In this document: positions 47,577 through 59,257 of the stretch, piece by piece
Numbering within the stretch: position 1 is the stretch's first letter
How the letters are laid out: every line of letters starts with the position of its first letter
Source of the DNA: Paragonimus skrjabini miyazakii
Taxonomy: Eukaryota; Platyhelminthes; Trematoda; Plagiorchiida; Troglotrematidae
Assembly (NCBI GenBank): GCA_014338405.1
Contig: JTDE01002870.1
Location: 1-64,000 of the forward strand
DNA: 64,000 nt
Direction: 5' to 3'
The notes under the pieces: model-generated
What the model was told of the DNA's origin: nothing
Database searches by the model: none
The model's input: only the letters and a program-made list of their open reading frames with translations
Position numbers and translations under genes: made by a program

Positions 47577-50500
47577 TATCCGTTCTCAGCAATCTATATG
47601 AACGTGATTCCAGTTCCATATAAGTATACGTAAAAAACAGCTGTGAATTGGCTATTTAGTGTTGAGTTCTCACTGTCTGTTGGTATCGAGCTGATCAGTC
47701 ATTTTGCAACATTTCTCTCTGTGTCCTTGTCACCCGCCTACTTAACAGACTTACATTGTTGTCAGTTATCAAGGGTGATTACTGCGTTTTTATACCCGCA
47801 TGAGAAGATACTAGTTCCCTACTGAAAATTGCTACCATCCATATGTTCCTAGTGACAGTAAACCATAGTTCTTTTGAGAAGCCTATACAAATCGGTGCGG
47901 CGCACTCTATCCCAAACTAATTTTTCACCATCCACCAAAGATGGATGTTATGGGAGTGGCTATTAAATCGACCGATTCTCGCAAACATGAGGAAGTAAAC
48001 TGTTGTATTCACGTGCATTTTTGCAGAATTGGACAAAGTATTTTCAATAAAAAATTGTTGGAGGCAAACACCAGTCTTGTTACCGTTGTTTCGATTCTTA
48101 GACATCTCTCGTAGACAATTTATCGTTTACCTTTAAAGGCTGTTGTCAGTCTGTTCACACTCTACTTCACGTCGATACGCAGAGTCAGTGAAGCACGTTG
48201 CATTTAAGGAATCCGATGTTAGGATTAGCATCGCGTACGATCTAGGCATCATAGTAGCTAAAATAACTTAGAGACACCAGCAACAAGTATCTTTGAGTAT
48301 GGGTTTATTACAATCCTATGAATCTAATGAGCAGTTTAAGAATATTTTTCTAACTAGTCCGGTAAGGCGTTGAGACCAAAATGCGCCATGATTAGGGGCT
48401 TCATAAATTGACTTATTTAGTTGATTCTCACTAAGGTAAAGTTACCGCTACTAACAATAGAAATCCTATGGATGTTAAATATAAATGGGCTGGTGTTACA
48501 CATTGTGTTTGGAGGAAGCACAGACTAACTCAGAACACGGATCGAAAAACGCTCAATTGCCCAATCTTCACCGGCGACAATGAGGCGAGCGCATCGAAGC
48601 TACCTAACCTTCCGATGGATTTTTCATCGGTCAGCGAACCGATAATTTGTAGTTCATCTGCCTGCATATTACTGGTTGATCCAGCGAGGAACTCCGGTCC
48701 AAGTAACCATAAACGGTATTGTTTTCATCAAGCTTGCTTGAATCCGATTGGAATTCACGAACAACACATTAAGACATCCTCAGTTCGTTGGAGCATGTGC
48801 ACATGTGCAAGCGATTTAAGATCTCCGATACTAGTCAAAAGAAACTTTTTCTACATGAGCCACCCGGCAACTTTGTGAATATCCACATGATCTGAGATAT
48901 AACTCTATGTTAAGATTTAGTTGAGTTGTTGCAACAGTCTACCAAATGAGTCTGTGAATATCATGAGCGCTATATAGTCCAAGTGACCAACGTGTTCCAG
49001 TACCCAAAAGCAAGACAGTATAATAATTTGACACTTGGTTACTACACTCACTTCCATTTCTGTGTGTAGAAAAGGACAAACGTCACATTGGTAGTGCATC
49101 TAAACATTATTTACCGAGACTGACAACGATCTTGTGATGTTAAATGGAACGGACAGTCGGCAATGTTGATTTGGTCAAAAAATAACAGTTGGCTTAGGAG
49201 TTTGTTTATTGTTAGCCACAATGACACAATGTTCCAAACGTACCTTGGTAACAGTATACACTATTGTGTACGGGTTCGGCTTTTCAAACCCAGTCGATAG
49301 TCGGATAAAGCTTGTTTTCCTGTTAAAATACATCACACAAGCATATATTCGTTTCTGGTTGTCACTACAGCCTTCTGGCCGTCAGGAAATAAAAGCACAC
49401 CACTGGTTTCAGCATATGCACTGTGATTTTTGATTTGTATCATACTGTGTTTCAGCAACACTCAGTAGCACAATACATTAGTACAACGATCCTTTCAGGA
49501 AGAACCTACTCAAGAGAAAGCTTCCTCGCTGTTGCGCTTGAATATCCCAGAACAGCATACAGAAAGTATTTCTTAGGGCTTTAGCTAAACTATGTTCACA
49601 CTACCAAATAAAGCAGTTTCACGAGAATAAAACATTTGTTTACGCATCGGCCATAGTGTAGATCATTAAGGTAAACAAAACCATTAACAACTATTCCACC
49701 TCCATCCACCTCACATGCAAAAATGTGATATATACCCGATTGAAAATGATAATCTTAGACTTGAAATGTTCTGTTATAGCTATGAATTAAAATGGAGAAG
49801 AAAGTCGGTTAAAAGTGCACTATTCATGGCCTTCTTCATTGCTGTATTTACTAGTTCACAACAACATATTAACGGTATGTTTTATGCTCTTCTAAAGGTG
49901 TCGTGAAATTTGTTCAGAAAGAAACCTAACTAAACTAACTTCTCTAACTAACTTCAAAGTCTGTTTTGTTGGTCTTATCTTGCCATATGTGAAGGCCATT
50001 GATTACAGGTCTGTATTTATGGTTTGTATGTCAAACCAATGCTTATCGAAACGCAGTTGATACATGTGAACGCTGCTTTCAAGTGCCGATCTCTCACAAG
50101 CTTGAGCAAAGTGCACATTATGCGATCATCAGGAGAAAAAAAATGTTCCTCTCATGCAGTAGAAACGTAAAAATGACGCTGATAAGAATCTTGTCATACT
50201 ATATTACCGACCGTCGTGATATGTGGGAAAGTTAAACCATGAAAGCAACACAGCAAGTAAAATGTGGTCTATCCAAGCATCTGTGTTTATCCCGAAATTA
50301 CCAGTTGTGTTTGATGTTGGTTTGTCCCAGCTGGTCAAATAAGTTTTCTAATATCACGAACAATTACAAAATTGAAAGTAGATGAACCAACAGTTGAACT
50401 TGCATGCACTTAATTCACAGTCAGCAAAAAATGGCTTTTTAACTATCAATGACCTGATAACATTCGCCGACTCGTGGATGCACAGAGTCTGAAATTTATG

Positions 50501-52543
50501 TCAGAACTAAGAAATAAAGGATGCTTTCAGTTGTGGTGAGACTGTGTTGGTGTACTGCTGCGTTCAAAAGAATAACTATGTTATGGGGTAAGGTGATCAA
50601 TTGCAGTAAACATCACACAACGTTAAGGTCAGGTTGTGAGCCAAGAACGCGGATGACACAAGGGCTACCTATTCAGGAAAGCAAAATACGGGTTGTGCGT
50701 TTCAACAAGATAACAAACAAAAACACTAATTTGCATATAGTACTGGGCCCGAACGGTCACGGTTGTCAAAAACGTCAATGCTCAGTTCCTTTACGTTTGT
50801 TTACGTGCCAAGAATCATTTCATACGATCCTGCACTCCGATTTTTATTCTTGTATTTTTCCTGTGATTACTTCAGTGTCAAAACCCATGCTCTGGCGCCC
50901 ACTACTGAATAGCAATGGTGTGAGTAGTATAGCATGATCGCTCCCTCACTACACGAAATCCAGTGGAACATTACAATAAGAACAGTAAGTTATCCCAAGT
51001 TTATTGATGATGAGGAAACATATACATATGTATGTTCGATGCAGAATCTTTTGCTCACTCGGTAGACTGTTGAAGAACTTTTTCGGAACTCACAACAAAC
51101 TTGCACTAGAAAAAAAACAATCAGTGTGACTCATTCACCTAGCGAAGTAGCAGATAATGGCAGCCGAACAAGGAATCTATTTCAACCATATCTATATGTT
51201 CACACCTCCTTTCAAAACTAAATCGTCAATGTTTCCATTGTTTTCTATCATAAACTTAACTACGTTTGTTTCAAAAGTTGCTGAGCGTTATGGGAATCAA
51301 CTAGGGAGCCAACGTCAGGATGCCCCAAAAACTCCATCGTGAATTTTCTTGTTTCTCTGATTGGTTTAAGTAGTAGAGGTTACCGAAAAGTCAAAAACTG
51401 TGGCTGGCTAACAACACTTGAACGGTTTTCGAACAGAATCTGCATCAAACAACGTGCGAACTGCTTGAGTTATTTGACACGTCCAGGTCGAGCGTGAAAA
51501 AAGCATCTAGAAGAAATTCATCGAAGTAGTACGATACACAGCTTGCTTTAAATGTCTTGGACTTGAATTGATACCTTTGTGTTTTTATTGAACTAACGTT
51601 GCCCCATACAATCCGTCAAAATTGTACTGTATCACTATTCTTGGGAACTCAGAGCAATTATCCATCTATGGAATATGTGAGACGGAAAGGTGTATACAGA
51701 GAATAGTATGAAAATTAATTCATCAATTCGACTTTGAGGAGCGGTGACAACTCAATACTAGTAAACCAGTGAACACTTATTTGCGTATACATACAAGAGT
51801 CGTCTTCACCAAGATGACGGAGTGCAGAGAGTGAGGATGACGTTAAAACTAGGAGCAATGTATCACATAAATTAACGACTCATCAGACCGCGTAGAACGG
51901 CACTTTATTGAACGCTGGCCAATAGTTGGAATCGTTGGAAAAGGAAAGGCGAGCAAACAGTTGAATACAAACACCAGGTTTCGGTTCGGAAATGCTGGAA
52001 ATCATCGGAGCGTAAAAACAAAGATAACTGATATGACCAGAATACAAAAGGGGCTGTGTAACACGGACACCTTAATCATGCACAAAACATGGGTGTTTGA
52101 ATAGGTAGAGAATTACTAGCTTTGACAAAAAAAGGTGACACAAAGTTTCTGGGTAATGCTGATGGTTAAGTTGATTAACGAATTGGACTAGTGTCAAGAA
52201 TACATGTATCAGGTTTCACTTACTGATGACGTCGTTATGAGAGATCCACGAAGAAGTTATTATGTTGGACTAAACTCAGCATCAACAGAATGGTGTCTGC
52301 ATTACAGGTGACTCACTTGGTGTTGTAGCTTCACGTAGTAGCCTGGAAGACGGTGATTTGTACAAGGTATAAACACATGCTACAGTGGATTTCAAAGTTA
52401 ATGTAATATTCGGTATGTCAGAAAGAAATTTAGAAATAACACATGAGGAGCATTGGTAAGTTCGACATAGTACCCATGATCTTTCAGATTAAAATGTAAA
52501 TGGAACCATAATTCGTCCATTGTAGATCATCTCACATAATCAT
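47577..52543. other. Stretch between inverted repeat pair 2, no gene seen
   Basis: Two frames of 136 and 138 codons (48468-48878 and 50521-50937, plus strand) are the longest. Their composition is irregular and no domain is recognised, so they are not called as genes. Confidence 0.4.
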
Positions 52544-52844
52544 GAAACAAAAGCTATAGCGAATCTGTTCCCGGTGAAATTACACCAGATCTATTGAATC
52601 AAAACATCCCGAATATCCTCAACACGGTCAGTTAGTGGCTAAACATCATACCATCACTATTTCAATCATGCCTGTGAATACCATCAGCCAATAGCTGATC
52701 ACGTAATGATTGACGCTGGAAGTAAACCGATGTTTAGTTAACTGGAAAAATTGCATGAACGTTTCATCTCGAGCAAATAATCAGGTTGATGATGTTTTCA
52801 GTTTCGAAGCATAGTTGCATTCTACCGGTTGATGTCATCGTTTC
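52544..52844 (-). repeat. Inverted repeat pair 2, right copy
   Basis: Opposite-strand copy of 47077-47379. Flanking sequence does not match, so similarity ends sharply at both ends. Confidence 0.88.
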
Positions 52845-55800
52845 GGTTCTCACTGACCTTCTCGTTTTATTGTTTTTCCTCGTGTTTCTTCCAAATTTGT
52901 TCGAAGTCGAATGAAAGACTCTTGCACCGTTACAACTAAGACTTGGTGTTTTCCATGGGAGAACCTAGTCATTATTTTAATGACTCATGCTTCAGTCGCT
53001 GTAAGCACTTCACTGTGACTGAATCACGATGATTCTTCACTGGTGAATACGCAGATAGTTCACTCTCGGCTCCAGTTTGTTTTGGAGGATCAATCTGGAC
53101 ACACCGGAATGTCGTGCTTAATTCTTATTGTTTGTAATCATTTAGGACCATGTGACTAACAAAGCAATCACGCATATGGATTATCTGGATGCTTTAACCA
53201 TGGACTCTACCAAGATTAGTGATAAAAATTTCGAGTCAACATAGTAATGTATTTTGTATTGTGCGAACGATGACTGCTTTTATATGGTTGTATTTAAATC
53301 TGTCCAGAAAATGGTTCGTAATTAATGTAGCTTGGAGTCTTCATTATTGCATGCTAGTTCAAAAGATATATTTTAAAAATAATGTTTGATGAACTGACAC
53401 TTAACTCCCAATTCGGTCTGAAGGAAACGTTCGTTCCTACTACTGAAGGTACTTCTTAAGCTGCAACAGGCGAAACTCAATTTTCAGTCTCTCTATCTAA
53501 CGTGAAACACAAGTCAATCGCACTGTTGAGGACGTTCGGCTAAATAGTTTTATATCATATGATGTGAAATTTCATAATTCCAATGACTTCATCCTTGGTC
53601 TATATTGTCACAATCTGTACCAAATTTACGAAGTTCCGGTTTGTCAAATTTACCAGACTTCTTTAAAGTTCTTGCCTTTTTATTTTTGAACGTTCATCGT
53701 TTCTAAAATTTACTGTTGTGCAATCAAATTGAGTACTTAAAATGAAATACAGTCATGAAGGTATGAATTATAAGTGACCTTTTCCCACACTGCTTTCTTG
53801 GCTTACACTCAGCCCGCAGAATCGTGCACCCCGTAAACCCCATGATGTATCTAAACTCGCCGGTGGAACAGTTTAAGAATTAAATCGCAATTTTTTTATA
53901 CGTACTTAATCAAGTTCTTTGAAGGACAAGCATGACATAGCCGCAATCAGAACAGCTTTAGTGAATTTGGCTACCTTGTGGATTTTACTGATATACAAGA
54001 CAATGTTTATCCTGAATAACAAAATCGAGGATGCAGAAAACTTAATCATTTTCGCCGCCATTTGGTTCAGAAGTTCAACGGAAATTGTCACCCTTATCTG
54101 GACTGTAATTGATTCAATGAGAATGTGTTCATCAGAATTGTGGCTGTCCCACCTGCATCAGAAATGTTTGAAAACCTACCAGATGAAAGGCTGTTCACGT
54201 GTGTGTGGCCACGATAATAGCAGCTGGAAATTAAGCAGTCGGAAGGAGGCAAAACCACTTTCTCTTTTTGGGACAAACCGTATGGACTCAAAGGTATGTC
54301 TACTGGATTGTTAGGTACCCTAAATTTGGGCCACAGATGCTTAAGTATATCGTTGGACTTCTCACTTTTGTTACATTGATGTTGTTGTCAAGCTTGTGTG
54401 CAAAGTTGGTCCGTAAATTTATGCTTCCCGGGTTTCCGACCATTTACGTGCAACCAAACCGGAAATGCCAAACAGAAGCGGCCAGACACGAGTTAGTTAT
54501 ACTCAGTGAGTTGTATGCCACGGAAGTATGGTTATACGATGGTTCACTATCTTGGGTGTATTCGCCATAACTAATTTTTCCTATTGATAGCACCGCTGTC
54601 TTCAGCATTATAAATTGGGTTCCTGTAATCATATTACGATCTGATCTTCCGATGACTGACGGTGACTGCTAGCCAACAATCCAATACGGTCGGAAAACTT
54701 GTCGTAAATCTCAGATGTTTGTATCAGATTTGAATACGTCTAGTGCGTGGAACACAGCCGAAATCTAACGTCAGAATCATGTTTACTGATTAGTAGTCAT
54801 GTTTATTGCTCCAACGAGCTGAGCCATATCTTTGCGATCAGTTGGATCAAATTATCAAGTAGTTAGCTCCGTGTATGCTTCCCATACGAACCTCCATACT
54901 CCGCTGCTTCTCAGGTCACTTCGTTTGGATAGAATCTCTGAATGAAGTCCCTCCAGTCACATTCCTTCCATAGCACAATTACAAATCATCCAAAGTTATT
55001 GATCGCCCGGCATACCATTTCACTGGTTGTTATATACCCCCACTTTCCCTCATTTTAATTAACGTGTCTTCAGCTCGGTACGGCTGGTAATGATTGATAG
55101 GATTAAGATTCTCACACTCCGATAAATAGCTCAGTAAACTACTCTAGCGAGCTGTAGTTTGAATCGGGAATTGTGTGATGTAATTTCTGCGAAACGAGCC
55201 ATTACGGTCATAATTTTATGAAGTTCTCAACTTCACCTTCTGATAGTTATAGATAAGCTGATCTCTATCAGGTTTACTGATGATAATGGGTTCTAAACTA
55301 GCGGCCAAACTGAAGTGAAAATCTTATTAAACTTCGTGGAAGCTCTTTTGATTGGATCCTAATAACTAGCCTACCATTAAACTACACATATAAACGTTAA
55401 AGTAATTTTTCTAATTCATATCTGTATATGAGTCGACAGACAATGCTTTTGATGCTGTCAAAGGTGTTTTCTATAAAGCGTTTTTGATTTTTTGGAAACA
55501 AAAATCAGTCAGACTTCATTTTGTTTGTTAATGATATAAATGCACGCCCTACTTCAGAAGCGAAGCAGGTAGGTAGTATGTTGGGTGTCCATAAACGGAT
55601 CACTGACAATAGTGTTCACCTGTTGCAGATGCGTGCATCTCCCAGGTCCTATATACAGGGTTGTGCACTCTAGTATTTATGTTGGCAGTATGTCACGTGG
55701 AATCCACCCTGTGTAACTCAACCAATGGCACTAAAAACCACACCGCCATCAGCCACCGACAGCGTCATTCCGGTTGAGAATGTCGTTCTTTAAAAATTAC

Positions 55801-57383
55801 CATCTCGCCTCATATTCATCCATCGTCTATCACAGAGTTGGCCATTGTGTCAACAAAACCGGAACAGGAAGATCATGAGTGGCACTAAACAGTTTTAAGC
55901 TACCAGAAAATCAGCGCCAATTTCACAGTGAAACAACGGTGTTTACGTTGACGTTTGCAACTTGACGACCAGCATGACACATTTTGATTAGCCGTTTGGT
56001 TGAGAATTTTCACAAACTTGACTGAAACAATGCGATTGTTTATATCCGACATGCGTTCCAACAAAATGTTTTAAACACCACTCTTTTGCGAAGAAATACG
56101 ATGTTACAATCGATGGTTGCTTCGATTGACTGGAGTTGATTGAACAAAGGGTCGTTTGCAGCAGCTCATGTGTGAGCCTTGATTGGTTGAACGTTATTCA
56201 CTTAAGAAACCTCTCCAGTCTAAGTTCATCACATTGTTTATGCCCACCTTGTTTTGTCTTCTGCTCAATAAACAAACAAAATGATCAATTCAAAGTTTAG
56301 TGACTAGGGTAAAAGATATGCCCAATAGACAACGACCACCAAGCTGTTCAATTAACAACACTGTTATCATCTAGACGAGCAGCAGGCAAAAATCTCAAAA
56401 GTTGTGGGAACCAGCTACTGAAAGTTCTGTTCTAAAGCAGCACATGTTTTCGGACTCAACAGAGCGTAGGACTAAACGGCAGCTGATTCGCCGTCTGAAT
56501 ATGGCAAACATAGTTCTGATCCGAAGCGTAAATCTATAACCGGTTCGCCCAAAAACCGCGATGTTTACTTGACCGAGCGATCTAACAAGATGCTAAAGAT
56601 AACTGAAATTAGTTCCGTATTGTCTACCTGATTTCTGATTGTGCCAGCTGTCGATGGGGGTGTGTGAAAAAGTGAGCTGGTGATATGATGGACTGGCGGA
56701 ACACCTCCAATTCAACCACCTTGGACGGTAAATTCAGCTGTGAACACAGGAGACAGTAAGATTATTATTTTGACATTCCTGAAGACCTTCTTCATAAAAT
56801 ATTGAGGCTGGAGCTGTTGGAATGCAATGAAACTCCGGAAATTTTAAACAATAAATATGGGAGGTGGCTGTCTGAATTGACTACACTCCTTTCTTTAAGA
56901 TCGTAGACTTGTCAGTTGTCTTTTCAATGATATTTTTAACCAGTTGTGCATATCCGCAACAATTTCGACAGCACATCGTATGACAGACGCATAGTTATAA
57001 GCGTTGTTTTCGTAGAATCCGAGATTTTCACGGTCCTGACATTGTAGTGATGTCCCTTAACGTACAATGAACCAAATAGGGTAATAGCAAGGTCTAGTCT
57101 TGACGACGGGCGTAACGATCGCATCTTGGGTATCCCAAATTTTTTTTCAACTCATGGGGATATTTTTGGCCCTAAATGTCGTTTCCAATTTACCTGCCTA
57201 ATATACCCTCTATGGATGTGTTCATCTTAGAGGAGTCCCAGTAAAATAAATCCAAATTATTTTATTCTAGCTCTGACCAAAGAATGAATACCGACAGGTA
57301 GCTGCCCCGAACGTTATACGATAAAAGTGGCCTTCGACAGGGGTACCCAATTGTCCCATTCCTCTTCAAACGCTTGTTGGAGC
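52845..57383. other. No recognised gene
   Basis: Adjacent plus-strand frames at 53919-54314 and 54268-54570 may be parts of a decayed element, but no motif is clear. The rest is short frames only. Confidence 0.4.
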
Positions 57384-57490
57384 CAGTCCGACAGAATACT
57401 GCCCAGTCAGTACTCACTATCGAAAACTGATCGTCCATGAAAAACCAGGACTCAGTGCGTTGACCCCCATGTATTAGTATCGACTCCAGA
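57384..57490 (-). repeat. Inverted repeat pair 3, left arm (LTR-like)
   Basis: About 107 bp, matching the reverse complement of 57563-57668 at roughly 80%, including the perfect block GCGTTGACCCCCATGTATT. The arms are 72 bases apart. The minus-strand open frame over 57262-57579 has no recognised domain. Confidence 0.8.
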
Positions 57491-57562
57491 AAATAAAATG
57501 TAAAGATAAACGCAACTTGCTCCACGCATTGCTGACTTGACGTGTCTCTGTACACCCTACTT

Positions 57563-57668
57563 TCCAGAGTTTGTATCAATACATGGGGGTCAACGCGCTG
57601 AGTTGTAATTTTTCATGAGCCATCGGTTTTCGATAATGAGTACTGATTGGGTAGTATCCTGTTTGACT
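57563..57668 (+). repeat. Inverted repeat pair 3, right arm (LTR-like)
   Basis: Partner of the left arm. Directly after it, at 57681-57693 and 57741-57753, TGGTGGACCCGAC and TGGTGAACCCGAA resemble the tRNA-Trp primer-binding site TGGTGACCCCGAC, so this arm may be the end of an LTR. Confidence 0.75.
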
Positions 57669-59257
57669 GATTTTAACTATTGGTGGACCCGACTAATAAT
57701 CCATTTTCCTTCAGCACTTTTGTTTCGATTCACTACAGATTGGTGAACCCGAATAATAATTCTCCTTCGGTCGACATCACAAATTAGTAAACCACACTAA
57801 TGAGCATTTCTTTTCCGAACGTTCCCCTACTGATTCATCATTATGAATAGGTGAACATGTTCTCAACGCATTTTCATCTAAATACCCAACATAAATTGGT
57901 GGATGCGTTCAGTTTTTGCAATGTCGCCCTAGGCTATACCAGGCCTATTAATTCCGTGACAATCATTTTAAGCGCATTCATCTATTTTTAATATCTTTAT
58001 CGATTTATAATTCGTGTCATTTATCGTCATCAATCTTAAGTGTATCCACGTTCATATTTTACACGCTTCTGCCTTCCTATGCGTTTTGCGTATATTTTCA
58101 TGCGACAGCAGCTTATACACAAGGATGGTACTGCAATCGCCGACCTCCACTGGTCATGATGTTACTCCGTCGCATTACAAATCTTCGCTCATCCGGTTGT
58201 CCAATTGTCAAACGCGCGTCTATTGATGTGTATGCATTCAGCCTGTACGTCAGACCAGGCACACAATTCCGGCACCATCAGACAATTAAACCTTCACGCC
58301 TAAACGCTTTCCAAGGTTTGCAGTAGGCTACACTTGCGTCCGTTCCATTCATCATCTGTATCGTCGCATAAGTGCAAATTTCAACCCATTCGAGATCGTT
58401 TCTTGTGAACACCAGTGTCACAATTTAGTCATACGACTATTTAGTGTCTCCACGGAGAATTTCAATGTTCAGTTTCCCATTGGTCTGTTCGCACACTTAC
58501 CTAACAGCATCCGCCAGTTTGACCTGCTAGAGTAAGGGACTCAATAGCCAACGCTGCTTTACTGACCTATCTTGACCCCGAATCCTGTCACCACATTGCG
58601 GTCGACACATTGACTCAGCATCCGCCTTAGTTTAGTTTTCACGGGTCGACTCATTCTACAGCTCATGTTTTTGTCTATCACTCGAAAATCTTTCTGAAGG
58701 TGTAGCTGTTACAGTCGTAAGCTGTACGGCGTACATCTCGAAGTAAACGTGCTGTCGGCTCAAACCACTAACGCTTGCTCTAACATCAATCATTCATAGA
58801 TTAGTCCCGTACGAGATCATACTTCTCAACACTTACATCAGGCTTCTGGCACGGATAATTCATCGGACGTACCAACACGCTGCTCATCTCATTTCCTTTT
58901 TGACATCCTCAACATTCAGGACCGACCCAGAGACAATCTCTATCGCGCACCCATAAGAGTGTAGCTTTCTGCCACGGTACATCTCAGCCGGTATCGGCCC
59001 CTCTGATGTCGCAAGCACTACCTAACGCGGGTAATGCAAGAGGAACACGAATAGCATCAATGTCCTTGCTGCACGGTGACTTCTGGCTGCTCACTGGCGC
59101 ACCATCACTTTCGATCTCCGCCGCTCATTTGTTTAACAGCACCATATCAGACGGTTTGTTAGGCCATACGAGATTGTTTGCGCACGTTTGCAAAGAACCA
59201 TCTAATTCGTTTTGTACAAACTTTGGATATCTTCAAGTCAATAGCATTTCTCACTAA
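57669..59257 (+). mobile_element. Possible Ty3/Gypsy (CsRn1-like) retroelement relic
   Basis: This region is visibly more C-rich than its surroundings. It starts with the LTR-like arm and two primer-binding-site-like boxes 60 bases apart. After about 1.2 kb of frame-broken sequence in the gag position, the 83-codon frame at 59006-59257 contains GDFWLLTGAPSLSIS, which resembles the aspartic protease motif F.vDTGA..S, with Leu where the catalytic Asp should be. I do not see a convincing Gag zinc finger, reverse transcriptase or integrase. CsRn1-type elements of flukes use a tRNA-Trp primer, which would fit. It is inactive if real. Confidence 0.33.

Noticed and set aside
48468..48878. 136-codon open frame.
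   Set aside because: No domain, signal or splice context; compatible with chance at this GC content.
50521..50937. 138-codon open frame.
   Set aside because: Same reason; its residue composition is irregular and no motif is seen.
52308..52366. A 59-base open segment between a good acceptor (TTACAG) and donor (AAG/GTAT), reading DSLGVVASRSSLEDGDLYK.
   Set aside because: Too short to separate from chance; no neighbouring exon or known motif supports it.
52766..52800. CTGATTA...GAAAC in the inverted repeat at 52544-52844 (also in its partner), like a hammerhead core.
   Set aside because: The invariant G8 is T in both copies and the flanks do not pair, so it is likely chance.
53919..54570. Overlapping plus-strand frames with a YDGSLSW stretch recalling RNase H of retroelements.
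   Set aside because: Only one weak motif; no second conserved block and no reverse transcriptase nearby.
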